Shown here one piece after another: positions 1-9,487 of a stretch of 64,000 nt of DNA (positions are counted from its first letter, which is position 1; every line of letters starts with the position of its first letter). The stretch is from positions 63,820 through 127,819 of the forward strand of contig NW_005201249.1 of the NCBI RefSeq assembly GCF_000372725.1, given 5' to 3'. Under the pieces are notes generated by a model. That model saw nothing but the letters and a program-made list of their open reading frames with translations. It did not search any database and had not been told where the DNA came from. The DNA comes from Emiliania huxleyi CCMP1516 (taxonomy: Eukaryota; Haptophyta; Isochrysidales; Noelaerhabdaceae). Both the position numbers and the translations under genes were made by a program.

Positions 1-145
1 GGGGGGGGCATCGCACCGGCCTCCTCCAGCTCCGACATCTCTCTCGCTGCGTTGATCGCGGCCTGGCGCCGACAGCAGACGGGAGGTGAAAAATTGCAAC
101 AAGGTGACCAACAGCAAGACTGGTAGCACTGGGGGGAACGGTCAG

Positions 146-979
146 TTAGTGGTGAGGCAGCCAAAAGGTTGGCGTGCTGCTTCCGTGGGTATTGAATGGC
201 GGGGAGAGGGATCTCTTGTGGTCGCGGTCGCGGGGCGCCGCCGCCTCCATCGCCGGGTCGAGCCGCGGCGCAGGCGACCCTGCTGCTGCTGCGCCACCGC
301 TCCCGGATCGCGACGTTGGTGGCTCCGATTGCCCGCAAGAGTGCATCATGAGGGAGGCGGCGGCGGCCATGGCCTCCTCCTCCGCTGTGGGGCCGGCCGC
401 GACCGCCGCGGCCGACTCCGCGTCCTCCGCAGACGTGGCGGTCGAGGGGCCAGAGGGGTCCTCTCCCAGCCTAGGCCGCTTTTTGGCAGGCTCCACCGCC
501 GGCCGGACCCCCAGGCTCGCGCCCTCCTCGGCGGCCGAGGTTGCCGCGGCGGAGGGCTCGGGCGGGGCGCTCACTTCCGAGGGAGTGGAGCCGCCCGCCG
601 CGTCCTGCTGAGCAGTCATGGCAGCCTCCGCGGCAAAGGCCTCGTGGCTTGCGGTCGACGGCGCCTTGGAGCTGACGCCAGGGAGAGAAAGAGCGTCCTG
701 CGGCGATGGGAGGGGCGCGGGGCGATCTGAGCTGATGAGGCGGCCGCCGGGACCGCGTCGCGTCACCGGCACCTCGACCATGTGCGGTAGGAGCCGCCAA
801 TTTTCGGGGCTGCAAGCGCCGCAAAGATCCTGGGCAAACTGTGGCGGGCAGTTTAGGCGAGGTGTGGCAGGTTGGGCGCCGTAGACGTTACAAAGACATG
901 TTCCTCGCTGTCGCGGCGGGCACTTTGATTGGACGGCGAGCGTTGACCCCCAATGAAATGTTTGAGAGACGAGTCGCAC
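146..979 (-). CDS. possible Ala/Pro/Ser-rich hypothetical protein (uncertain)
   Basis: A long minus-strand frame with no ATG at its 5' end; the first internal ATG is near base 783. The N-terminal part has spaced cysteines (CPPRQRGTC, LCGAC), and the rest is low-complexity Ala/Ser/Glu with a basic KKRPRL stretch like a nuclear localisation signal. No family is recognised. High GC makes long chance frames common, so this may not be a gene. The plus-strand frames over the same bases are even less protein-like. Confidence 0.22.
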   Translation of the reverse strand: MRLVSQTFHWGSTLAVQSKCPPRQRGTCLCNVYGAQPATPRLNCPPQFAQDLCGACSPENWRLLPHMVEVPVTRRGPGGRLISSDRPAPLPSPQDALSLPGVSSKAPSTASHEAFAAEAAMTAQQDAAGGSTPSEVSAPPEPSAAATSAAEEGASLGVRPAVEPAKKRPRLGEDPSGPSTATSAEDAESAAAVAAGPTAEEEAMAAAASLMMHSCGQSEPPTSRSGSGGAAAAGSPAPRLDPAMEAAAPRDRDHKRSLSPPFNTHGSSTPTFWLPHH

Positions 980-1091
980 GTAAGCGAAGAGAGTCTTTAA
1001 AAATCTCTCTCTCCGTAAGCGACGGAGAGAAAGACGCCGCGGCTAGAGCCGAGAGGGAAAGCGAAAGGGCGGGGTAGGCGGGGGAGGGGAG

Positions 1092-1320
1092 GTGTGTGTG
1101 TGTGTGTTATGTGTGTGTGTGTTAAAATCCTTGTGGTGGCGGCGTGCCGTCCTCCCATCCCTCCCTTCTATTGTCCGTTTTCTTTCTTTCTTTGTGTGTG
1201 TGTGGGGGGGGGGACACCCAGGGTGGGAGGGAGGGAGGGAGAGGGAGAAGGAGGGAAAGGGAGGGAGAGGGAGGGGAGGGGGTCGAGGTGGTCGAGGTGG
1301 CGAGGTTTGTCCACAAAACG
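1092..1320. repeat. GT-rich and GGGA-rich low complexity with a copy of the TTTCTTTC repeat family
   Basis: Starts with alternating GT, then a block (about 1124-1200) that matches, in opposite orientation, the repeat at 22727-22800: aaatccctgtgtggtggcgg and TTTTCTTTCTTTC are shared. It ends in a G/A-rich run. Related copies lie at 16034-16100, 19048-19191, 22727-22925 and 33475-33525. Confidence 0.7.
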
Positions 1321-1357
1321 GACCCGAAGTAAGGTGGTCCGCGAGCCGGCCGGCGTC

Positions 1358-2041
1358 ATGCAGCGCTGCGGCTGGGAAGGCCGGTGCAAGGCAGTTGGAG
1401 ACATGGTCGTGGACTGCCCGTCGCCGCCACCACCATCACCTCCTCCTCCTCCACCGCCGCCGCCATCCCCACCGCCGCCGCCGCCGCCATTGCCGCCGCC
1501 GCCGCCACCGCCGCCGCCACCGCCGCCGCCATCGCCGCTGCCACTGTCGATGCCGCCGCCTCCATCTCCGCTACTAGCGTCGCCGTCGCCTCCGCCTCCG
1601 CCGCCGCCACCGAGCCCGCCGCCACCGAGCCCTTCGCCGGAGCTAATTGTCTTTCCGGATGTCACGCCGAGGGCTGTCCCAGGAGACACCACCTGTCACG
1701 CCAAAGTAGGCCAGCCGTACCCCGAATCGTATGGCTGCGCCTGCCACTCTTCGTGTGCGGAGTGTGGGTATCGGTACCCACGGTTTCCGAACGGTTCGGA
1801 CGATTGCATAAGCTGCAAAGCTCCCGTGGAAGTCAAGGGTGTCTACGCCGATGGTACGGGCACGTGCCCTCCGGCGCCTTCACCGTCTCCGGCGCCTTCA
1901 CCGTCCAAAGGCACGACCCTGGGATCCATGATCACTTGGCCTGCATACACGTCAGCACTTTTCGTTTCCGGAAATTTCCAGGGAAACCACGAGAGGGTGT
2001 TTGGAGCTCCATTCTGGCAACTCTCGAGTTTCCCTGAGTGA
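1358..2041 (+). CDS. proline-rich extracellular protein fragment with Cys-rich module
   Basis: From the ATG at 1358 the frame has a short Cys-containing head, then about 65 residues of SPPPP-type repeats, then a Cys-rich module of about 85 residues (CACHSSCAECGYRYP, DDCISCKAP, GTGTCPP) and a second short Pro/Ser hinge. The composition matches hydroxyproline-rich, pherophorin-like surface proteins of algae (family-level knowledge). The last 40 codons run into an interspersed repeat that begins near 1925, so the true 3' end is probably earlier or spliced. No signal peptide is visible after 1358, so an upstream exon is likely. Frames over CCG repeats are easily open by chance; only the Cys-rich part argues for real coding. 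Confidence 0.45.
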   Translation: MQRCGWEGRCKAVGDMVVDCPSPPPPSPPPPPPPPPSPPPPPPPLPPPPPPPPPPPPPSPLPLSMPPPPSPLLASPSPPPPPPPPSPPPPSPSPELIVFPDVTPRAVPGDTTCHAKVGQPYPESYGCACHSSCAECGYRYPRFPNGSDDCISCKAPVEVKGVYADGTGTCPPAPSPSPAPSPSKGTTLGSMITWPAYTSALFVSGNFQGNHERVFGAPFWQLSSFPE

Positions 2042-2110
2042 GTCTGAGAGCTGGTCTGGGGCAAAATCTGAGGCGAAACCGAGGAAACCGGCAAAATACC
2101 CCGGTATTTT
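1925..2110 (-). repeat. repeat, inverted partner of 3255-3370
   Basis: Read on the minus strand it resembles 3255-3370 (shared pieces include gtatgcag then tgatcac, and gaaac/gagagggtg). The two copies face each other and bracket the PAN-domain gene at 2474-3092. It also holds a short self-complementary motif (caaaataccccggtattttg, 2091-2110). Confidence 0.5.
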
Positions 2111-2473
2111 GCCGATTTGGCTGATCTGGGGCCCACCACACCCGTCTCCAGCAAGCGCCGCCGCTTCTTGTCCGCGGAGTGCAGGCCCTCGTCCGGGGCG
2201 GCGGCCAATCCTCTCTTTGCGGCCTTCTGGAGGCGTCGTTCCTCCCGCTTCGCGGCCTGAGCAATCTGGTTGTCCCGCTTTTTCACCGCTTTCGAGTCCT
2301 TCTTAGCGAGCTGCTCCTTGGCCTTCCTCACCGCATGCTGCTCCCGGTGGCCTTCCTCACCGCATTCTGCTTAGTTGCTTGCGCTGAACCTGGCGCGCCC
2401 TTTTTCAACAATAACCACCGCCGATTTTTGGTTGGAAACGATTGCCCGAGGACCGTCGGACCAAACATCATCC

Positions 2474-3092
2474 ATGATGAAGATTGCCTCGCTTCTGCTC
2501 GTCGCGCTCTCGGCGTCTGCCCTGCCGGTGCGTCGCTCCACCCCGCCACGCATACTCACACCGGCAGGCTGAGCCTACACGCACACACCGCGTGCGCAGG
2601 CCGAAACCGTCCACGACGTCAAGCGGCCTCGCCTTTGCGCCCAAGCCCTCTCCCGTGCCCGACTACCGCCGCCTCCTAAAGTGTGATGGCAAGACCACCG
2701 CCGCATGCTTTTTCGCCAACCACACTGAGCATGTCGACTACCGACATGTGCCCAGCGCCAAATCTCGCGGTGCTTGCCAGCGGCAGTGCAGCTTCGACGC
2801 TGCCTGCAACTCTTACGAGTGGCAGACGGGCGACCTCGCGTGCGCCCTGTGGCTGAATGGCGCCTGCACGGGCCCCGCTTCGTACTTGGACGCTCTCCAC
2901 CCGGTTTGCCCCACGACCGAGACTTGGGCCAAGTGCACGGACGAATTCAACTGCGAGATACAATCACGACGTCAGCTGCAGACGTCTTCGATTTGCTATT
3001 TCTACAGGGAATGTGAGGAAATGATGGAAGCCCTCCTCTCTAAGAAAATGTTGATCAATGAAATTACCAGTCACGGTTACAGAGCTCTGTAA
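2474..3092 (+). CDS. small secreted PAN/apple-like Cys-rich protein
   Basis: Two exons. Exon 1 (2474-2523) is a clean signal peptide, MMKIASLLLVALSASAL. A 76-nt GC-AG intron (2524-2599, phase 2) joins it in frame to exon 2 (2600-3092), which carries a Cys-rich domain of about 90 residues (KCDGKTTAACFF, GACQRQCSFDAACNSYEW, ACALWLNGAC, HPVC). The CxxxC...CxxYEW spacing is like PAN/apple folds and closely resembles the C-terminal domain of the 11.3-12.6 kb protein. Likely a secreted or surface adhesion protein (inference). The last 40 residues after the Cys-rich domain look unlike it, so another intron near 2965 is possible. The alternative upstream ATG at 2337 in another frame also gives a hydrophobic start but does not join the domain. 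Confidence 0.65.
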
Positions 3093-3254
3093 TTTGGTGT
3101 CGTGGCTAGTGTCGTGTCGAGGTATCTGTCGCTGTGTGCTGTTTTGCAAAATGTTCCTCTCCGTCGACCGACGACCCCCTTCCCGCCGCCCTAGTAGAGG
3201 TAGGTGTGGTATTTTAAGGACGTCACCCAGTCCGCATGGTAGTAACCAGCTGAT

Positions 3255-3370
3255 TTCCACGGAGTTTCCTCGGGAAACTAGAGAGGAAACGAGAGGGTGC
3301 TGTAGAGAAACATCGAAAAAACGAGACGGGGTGAGCGAGGAAACATGTATGCAGCCTAAATGATCACGCA
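3255..3370 (+). repeat. repeat, inverted partner of 1925-2045
   Basis: Shares catgtatgcag-tgatcacg and surrounding GAAAC-rich sequence with the minus strand of 1925-2045. Similarity is moderate, so the pair is old or only distantly related. Confidence 0.45.
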
Positions 3371-4040
3371 CAGGAGAAACGGACAGCTGGTCGGAACGTG
3401 AGTCACACAGGAAGGCGAATGTGACGACGGCCTCTAGATGAATAACTAGGAAGGATATAACTGGGGCCCCGGACGTAAGTGGGGCGGGGCCGGTTCCGGG
3501 CCGGTTCCGGGCCGGCGGGCCCCGGCCGGGTCAAAAGTGTCCGCTCCCGGGCCGCCGAGCGTGCTTTTGCCGGGCCGGTTTTCTCCTCGCCGGGCCCGCC
3601 TCGCGCAAAACGGGCCCGGCAAACCCTCCTGCCCGGGCCCGGCTGTGAGTGAGCGGGCCGGTCGGATGTGCCGCAGACGGGCCCGGGCAGGACGGTTTGC
3701 CGGGCCGGGTTTCTCCTCGCCGGGCCCGCCTCGCTCCTCGGCCTGCTGATTTGGGCGCTTCGGCCCGGGAGTGGCAAGCCGGGCCCGGCAAAGCGCGCGG
3801 GCCGGGCCCGGGAAGGGCAAGCCGGGCCCGGCAGGGCGCGCGGGCCGGGCGGGCCCGGCAGGGGCCCGAGCCGGGCCCGGCCTGGCCCGGCGCCCCACCT
3901 TGCAAATCGACCCGTTTCCCATCCAATAAATATCTCCCACTCGGCCGCGGAGGCCCCAACTGAGAGCGGGGCCCGGGGGAGGGGGTCCCTACTGGTCGTG
4001 CCCACCCCTCGCACGACCCCGGGCGACAGCGGGGGACCCC
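3371..4040. repeat. GGCCCGG-rich low-complexity block
   Basis: Bases 3470-3900 are almost only GGCCCGG/GCCGGGC words, with an internal duplication of about 36 bases (near 3571 and 3699). All six frames are open for long stretches, which is a composition effect, so I call no gene. Confidence 0.7.
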
Positions 4041-4515
4041 GCAGCAGCAAACCCGCCCCACTTACATCCGGCGGCTTCCTAGGCATGTTTGGCATTAAAT
4101 AAATAAATAAATAAAACGGGCACGCCAAACGAGGGGTGGGAGAAGGACAGGGTCCCCACCTGCACGAGCAGGATCTTGTAAGGACGATCAGGGACACAGG
4201 GGAACGGGAGCGGGGAGCGCATCGCGACACGGAGGGGGGCTGGGCAGGGTTCACCCACACGACAGGGTCCCAGGGATTCCTCTCTCGTATAGGACAGGTT
4301 GCACCCGGCGGCACGGGGGCAGGCGCGGGCCTCCTACTGGTTGCGCTCTCCTAGTTCTCCTGCTCCTGACAAGGGACAGCGACAGGCTCGCAGCACGGTG
4401 GACTCCCTATTCCACTGGCGATCTCTCTCGACTAGCGGCCTTCCTCCGGCTTCTCACCAGCAGTCTCTCACTACCACGGGCACACTGACAGAGGCGGCCA
4501 AAAGGCTCACGTGGG
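4041..4515 (+). repeat. interspersed repeat, copy A
   Basis: Parts match 22915-23165 in the same orientation: acgccaaacgaggg, cagggtccccacctgcacga, tcctgctcctgacaaggga, and the final tracts with gcacactgacag. Copy A carries about 130 extra bases (about 4200-4340). It is preceded by an AAAT microsatellite (4094-4112). No coding potential recognised. Bases 4516-4900 hold nothing I recognise. Confidence 0.65.
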
Positions 4516-4901
4516 TGGCAGGGCGGTGATAGGAGTCTCCCACTCCGTGGGCTTCGCTAGAGGTGCGGCCCCTGCGCGTGTCCTCGCCGCTTGGCGTTGC
4601 AAAGCCCGAGAGGTTTTTTGGGGGCGCGCCGCCAGGCGCGTCCCCACTTTTGTATCACAGCTGCGAGGGCCAACCAAGGGATTCGGCGCGTCAAGTTAAC
4701 TTGACCGCTCGTTCGGGCTTTGGGCCGCAGGCCGGCGCGCAGCGCCACGCCGCCAGGCGTCCGCCGGAGGCCCGCCGGAGGCTCTTCCTGCGGCCACATT
4801 CTGGCAAGATTCCGCCGCGCTCAGGCGCCCAGAGGATGCGTGCGCTGCGCTCAAACGTCGCGATTTGGCAATAGGCGCTCGAGCCGGCGCACAGCGGACG
4901 G

Positions 4902-5669
4902 GTGCGCCGCGCAGGGGGGGTCGGAGGGGTGCGAGAGGGGGCGTGGGTCAGGCGCGCACCGGCCGGCTCCGGGAGCGGCCGTCACGTCGAGGAGGGGGGC
5001 TGTCGGCGGCTCGAGCGGCGAGGCGTGCCACTCTGCTTCGCCGCCGACAGCCCCTCTTCCGAGCCGGCGCGTGGCGACGAGCCGCGGCCAGTGTCGCTGG
5101 TTCCTTTGGCGGCGCAGCGTTTATCCCCCCCACCCGCGCCCGCCCGCCCGACCGCCCGCCCGCCCTCAGGCCTTGCCCCTTCGCAGGCGCGGGAGCGCTC
5201 GCCGGCGAGCACCTCCTACCTCTCCTCGCCCGGCTGCTCCCTTGCCCCGTCGCCCGCCGCGCCCTCGCCCGGCCTCAAGAGCTTGGCGGCCTTTGTCCGC
5301 CAGCTCAAGGCGTGGGACGAGGCGTGCGCCGACGGCCGCTCGTCGTGCTGGTTCGAGACGGAGGGCGACCTCCCGCGGCTGGCCGGGGAGGCGCTGCTGG
5401 CCGAGGCGGCCGCGACGGGCGCGAGGCGGATCGCCTTTGACGCCGTCGCGGCGCGTCTCGAGGCGACCGCGGCGCCGCCGCCGCCTCTCGGCACCGCCTT
5501 GGCCGCGTGGCCCACGGGATCGGGCATCGAGGAGGGCAACTTCTGCGGGCTGGCGCACTGGGCTGTGGAGGTGTGGCACGCGGCCGGGTCGGTCGACGCG
5601 AGCCGGTGGCAGGTCGAGGCTGACGGAGGGCGCCTCTTCTTTGTGCGGGTCGCGGAAAAGGCCGCATAA
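4902..5669 (+). CDS. hypothetical protein, terminal exon(s)
   Basis: The frame ends at a stop at 5669 and has no ATG, so the start must lie in an upstream exon. The believable part begins near 5185, after a ccttcgcag acceptor. It has a Ser/Pro stretch, then a compact 125-residue domain with helical character (KSLAAFVRQLKAWDEAC, CWFETEGDLPRLAGEAL, EEGNFCGLAHWAVEVWH, WQVEADGGRLFFVRVA). Aromatics and balanced charge suggest a folded domain, but I do not recognise the family. Upstream codons (4902-5180) are Arg/Pro/Gly low complexity and may be intron. Confidence 0.45.
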   Translation: MRRAGGVGGVREGAWVRRAPAGSGSGRHVEEGGCRRLERRGVPLCFAADSPSSEPARGDEPRPVSLVPLAAQRLSPPPAPARPTARPPSGLAPSQARERSPASTSYLSSPGCSLAPSPAAPSPGLKSLAAFVRQLKAWDEACADGRSSCWFETEGDLPRLAGEALLAEAAATGARRIAFDAVAARLEATAAPPPPLGTALAAWPTGSGIEEGNFCGLAHWAVEVWHAAGSVDASRWQVEADGGRLFFVRVAEKAA

Positions 5670-5714
5670 TCGCGCTCTCCGCCGAGGCCCGCCTCGGCGA
5701 CGGCGCTCGCCGCG

Positions 5715-5746
<32 letters not shown>

Positions 5747-5840
5747 CGTGATTCTTGACACATGATTACACTACACAGTCCTCCCTTCGGTTGTCGTTTC
5801 GACCCTGTTTTTTTCTTCTATCGCAGCGCACTCGCATCTG

Positions 5841-5915
5841 TGAGCCTAGCGCAGCGCGAACTCGCCGTCTGAGCCTAGCGCAGCGCGAACTCGCTCTGAG
5901 CCTAGCGCAGCGCCT
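5841..5915 (+). repeat. three tandem copies, about 25-30 bp unit
   Basis: The unit tgagcctagcgcagcgc recurs three times with spacers aactcgc/cgt between. The gap from 5670 to 6066 holds this and the presumed promoter of the next gene, nothing else recognised. Confidence 0.75.
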
Positions 5916-6066
5916 CGGAAAACACCATTTTGGCTCGCCAACAAGCCCTCCGCGCCCCCACACCGTTAGGATAATACATTTTCTTTTGCCACGTTCCCCG
6001 AGCTAGGAAAGGCGGTCCGTCTTAGAAGCCGAGCCCGCCGCCCGCTCCTCCTGCCACCTCTGCGTC

Positions 6067-7231
6067 ATGGGGCTCCTCGTCAAGAAACGGCGCAAGGCGG
6101 CCTCGCGCGGCGAGGCGCAGTGCGAGCAGGATGAGCCGCCGACGCCCGAGCCTGCGCCTGCGCCTGCGCCTGCCGCTACACCGTCGATTCAGCCGTCGGC
6201 GGCGAGGCCTCTGATGGCACCGCCGGAAGGCACCAGACAGGCAGCGGCCGAGTGGGCCCGCCGCCGCCGGGAGTCTGCCGAGTCTCAGCCGCGCAGCGTT
6301 AGCGCAGCCGCTGTGGGTAGCACGGAGCCCGATGCCGCTGCGCCTATTCATATTGAGGACACCGCCAACGTGCCTGGCCAAGTCCTCCCCGCCGATGGCG
6401 AGCAGGGCGGCGCCGAGGGCGGCGTGGACAGTGGCGACGGCACCGGCGAGGGTGTCGCCGAGGGCGGCACGGCGAAGCACGAATCGCCGCGCAACGGCCG
6501 GCCGCCCGCCGCGTCACCGCGGGGCAAGGAGCGCAAGGCGGCGCAGGGCGAGCCGAGCTGCGACGAGGGATTCTCCTTTGCGTACGGCCCGGCCAACTTT
6601 GGCTTTTGCTACGTGTCCCTCGAGGAACGCGAAGGGCTCAATCTGCAGGTGAGCACTCCCGACCAAATTGAGGACACCTGCTGCGGCTAGAGCGCCACCA
6701 GCGACAGGGCCAATCGCCGCCTCCAGAGCGGCCCGCCCACTCCCCCGCCCCCGCCTCAGCCTCCCCGCCCCTCCCCTCCCGCAGCGGATCCGGGTCGACG
6801 GTCGCAAGGTTGGCTTCAGCGACGAGAGCCTCCGCGACGCGCTCGCAGCGATGGAGGAGATCATGGAGAGGAGGGTGCCGGTGACGGTCACGTACGACGT
6901 GCGCAACGTGCCCACGCCGAGCATGAAGCACGTGCGCGAGGGGCTCAAATGGGCGGGCGAGCACAAGGAGCTGCTCGACGAGTACATCCAGGGCATCACC
7001 GTCATACTCAACTCCTGGGTGCTGACCAAGCTGGCCAACTTTGTGCTCTCTGTGCTCAAGCCGCCGCAGCCAACCAAGATCTGCCGCGACGAGGCCGAGG
7101 CCATCGCCTTCCTGTGGGCGAAGTGCCAGACGGCGCGCTCGTGGGGCGGCGGCGGCAAGGACGCGCCGCGCAGAGGCAAGACGGCGAGCACCGTGCGAGC
7201 CTCGCCGGAGGGCGTGGGAGTGGGAGTCTGA
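6067..7231 (+). CDS. STAS/SpoIIAA-like domain protein
   Basis: Two exons joined in phase 0 by a GT-AG intron (6649-6784): exon 1 gives 194 codons, exon 2 gives 148 plus stop, 342 residues in total. The first 160 residues are low-complexity Pro/Ala/Gly/Glu. The last about 150 form a folded domain that crosses the intron: FSFAYGPANFGFCYVSL, then VDGRKVGF, VTVTYDVRNVP, EGLKWAGEHKELLDEYIQG, PPQPTKICRDEAEAIAFL. The pattern of a YDVR strand, a helix, a hydrophobic strand and a final P-x-x-P plus EA-helix resembles the STAS/SpoIIAA-like fold (inference from pattern, not a search). Its role is unknown. The start ATG has no competing upstream ATG in frame. Confidence 0.75.
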
Positions 7232-8266
7232 GGTGGTATTGTTGACTGACGGTGTGTATCGTCCGAACCACAGCGTGTCCCGGTACATATCTCGTGGTGT
7301 TTCTCCTGTAACGTGGTGTGTTTGCGCAAAAGGTGGCCTAGTTGGTCGAAGCGCCGACCTTTAGGTCTAACAGAAGGCACCAACAACGCGGCACGGCCCG
7401 TTTTGGCTGTCGGCTCTGCGGAGATTCTCCGCCGATAACGATTGGGGTGGGGGCCCCAACTCGTGGTAGGCCACTAGTTTATCGTAGGATACTCACGGAT
7501 ACCTCTCCTGAGTCCCTCTCGTGTTGCCCTCGCGCACATCGCATGCGGTCTTCACTCAGCCTCCGCTGCTGTGAACACCAAACTTGCACTTCAGCTGGTG
7601 CGCGCTTTCGCCGCCTACTTTCGCGAGCGCGCTTGGCCCTCGCTCCTCATGCGCGGCGCTCTCGCTGCGCTCTCTCCCTGCTCATGGGACCTTGATGCCG
7701 CGCCACCTCTGTGGCCGCTCCATCCTCTCTGACGGCGCCAGCCCTCCGGCTGCGCCATCTCTCTTTGGTTCCCACCCACCCTCTCCTTGGTGGCATGCTA
7801 AGCTCTCACGCTAGCATGGGATTCACCGTGGCTCTCACGGCGATGTCAGCTCGAGCCTCTGCTCGCGTAATGGGTCCTGTCGTCGGCCCTTCTTACCTCT
7901 CCCCCCCTCTTATGCGGGGGAGACTCCCGCGTCGTTTACGCGGCGGTAGGTGCTCCACGTGTGGTGAGCTCCACCTCTCTCTCTACTTGGTCTGAGGTGC
8001 GATCCCTTACGGCGCCGCGGCCGGCTGCAGGACGTTTGAGGTTACCTCCGGACCTGCAGTTCGTCCAAGCTGTTTGAGTCCCAACCCTCCGCCTTTAGTG
8101 GCAAGACCCCAGGGGATGTCAGGTACTGCGTAGCTCTTCCGTTGTGGAGGCACGCGACTCCAGACTGACCCTTTACGCGCCAATGTATCACACCTCACGG
8201 TGCAGATGCTTGGGTCATGTGGAGAAGCCGAGATAAACTAGTGTCTATAGTGTCTTAGCACACACC
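7232..8266. other. intergenic, no gene recognised
   Basis: Several short frames, none with protein-like composition. Near 7331 a sequence like a tRNA A-box (tggcctagttgg) occurs without a convincing B-box or cloverleaf, so it may be a relic of a tRNA-derived element. The remainder is Ser/Arg-biased chance frame. Confidence 0.5.
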
Positions 8267-8349
8267 GTGAAGTCATTCGGAGTCATTCGATGGCCAGAGT
8301 GCGATTGTGTGTGTGCGGGAGTTGGTTTGTCGGGAGGGAGGGGCAGGCT

Positions 8350-8516
8350 GCTGACCCACGTGCACCGGGCCAGTGCTTGGATGCACTTTGTCTTTGAATG
8401 CCGTGGGGCTCCTGGCCTCCTGCCCCTGTCCGGGCGGGTGTGGAGATGCGAGGGTCGCCCCCCCTTGCCCCACCACTTTGTGTGTGTGGAGAAATTTACC
8501 TTACCTTACCTTACTT
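8350..8516 (+). mobile_element. 5'-truncated LINE 3' end
   Basis: Matches the minus strand of 59634-59770, the tail of the RNase H-SET element: tttgaatgccgtggggctcc, ccccccttgccccaccac and tgtgtgtggagaaattt, ending in both copies with tandem TTACC. In frame it reads HFVFECRGAP, like the His/Cys knuckle found near the ends of LINE proteins. Classic short, tail-only insertion of a non-LTR retrotransposon. Confidence 0.75.
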
Positions 8517-8520
8517 GTGG

Positions 8521-8710
8521 GAGTTCGTACAGCCTAAATCCTGAGGGAGGGTGTAGAGGATGTAGAGTGTAGAGCGCTGTAGAGCTGTAGAGATGTAGAG
8601 CGCTCTGGAGCGCTGTAGAGCAATGTAGAGCTGTAGAGCTCTACATCCACCGCGTGACGAACTGCCTCCGTTGTAGAGCGATGTAGAGGCGCTCTACAAC
8701 GTGAAATCTC
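8521..8710. repeat. TGTAGAG-based simple repeat with inverted arms
   Basis: TGTAGAG recurs more than ten times, first in one orientation and then as CTCTACA, so the block can fold back. A smaller related block is at 9252-9300 (ctctacaacaaa). The two bracket 8711-9251. Confidence 0.75.
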
Positions 8711-8762
8711 TACAACAAACTAAACATCATAAGCGGCGAACGAGGCACGGTCGCTCTCCGAC

Positions 8763-9056
8763 ATGAGGCGCGTTGCACTTGCCAGTGCTGCCCTGGCCTT
8801 CTGTCTGCCCGCCCAATGGGTGGCAGGTGCCTCTGCTGCTGTGGCATGCCTCGCGGCTGCGACTGGCCGGCGCCTCGGCGCGTCAGCTCGGCTCGGCGTA
8901 GCGATCGTGGCCAGCGCAACTCGCCTGGACTCAACGCTCAGCCAGGAGCTCCCGCACGCGCTGGCGCGAGTCATGGCGCATGCAACGCGTCTAAATGCTC
9001 GCCTCGCCTCGCGCAAATGCGACCGTCCTCGCAGCCGACAGTCCACCGCCTGCTAA
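8763..9056 (+). CDS. possible small secreted protein (weak)
   Basis: ATG at 8763 opens 97 codons beginning with a signal-peptide-like MRRVALASAALAFCLPAQW. The rest is Ala/Arg/Leu-rich with no motif. It lies between two TGTAGAG blocks. It could be the first exon of a lost gene or a chance frame. Confidence 0.25.
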   Translation: MRRVALASAALAFCLPAQWVAGASAAVACLAAATGRRLGASARLGVAIVASATRLDSTLSQELPHALARVMAHATRLNARLASRKCDRPRSRQSTAC

Positions 9057-9295
9057 AGAAGCACAGCGACGAATGCGGCACCGGCGACGCATGGCAGGCT
9101 GGTCATGACGCAGTTATAGGGTGTTGTGTGCCGTCAGAGTGACCTCTGTGTGTCAGGGATAGTCAGGGCCGTCCATCAGAGCTCCAGTAAGCTCGGAGAC
9201 ACCCCATTAGTGCGACTCGACCTCCTTGAGTCACTGCCTTCCCGGCGGTTTGGCTGTAGAGCCTCTACAACAAACTCTACAACAAAATCGCGCTC

Positions 9296-9440
9296 TACAT
9301 TAAGGCCCTTGCCCTGCGAACGCGCACCCCCGGGGCTAGGGCTCTCTAGCCCGTAACCCGATGCCAATCATCCGGCCCGCTGGGTGCGCTTCTGAGCTCC
9401 CCGGCCCTGGATGTGCGGTTGATGACTGCACTCCATAGAT
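9296..9440 (-). repeat. interspersed repeat, inverted copy of 16905-17042
   Basis: On the minus strand it matches 16905-17042 at roughly 85 percent by eye: ggagtgcagt, cacatccagggccg, gcgcacccagcgggccggat, agccctagccccgggggtgc. The piece gagcacttggagtgcagt recurs at 26842-26862. Likely a 3' piece of a retroposon family. Confidence 0.7.
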
Positions 9441-9487
9441 TAGTGGTGGCGCGACACGGGCCGTGCTAGTGTAATAAGAGTGAACTG

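Noticed and set aside
2135-2331. Basic minus-strand frame (KAKEQLAKKDSKAVKK)
   Set aside because: Overlaps a duplicated 20-base unit and the signal-peptide-like plus frames; no splice partner or domain.
3446-4314. Long frames in the GGCCCGG block
   Set aside because: All frames are open because of composition; products are Gly/Pro/Arg-only.
7320-7390. tRNA-like sequence (A-box tggcctagttgg)
   Set aside because: No B-box and no foldable anticodon or T arm; at most a relic.
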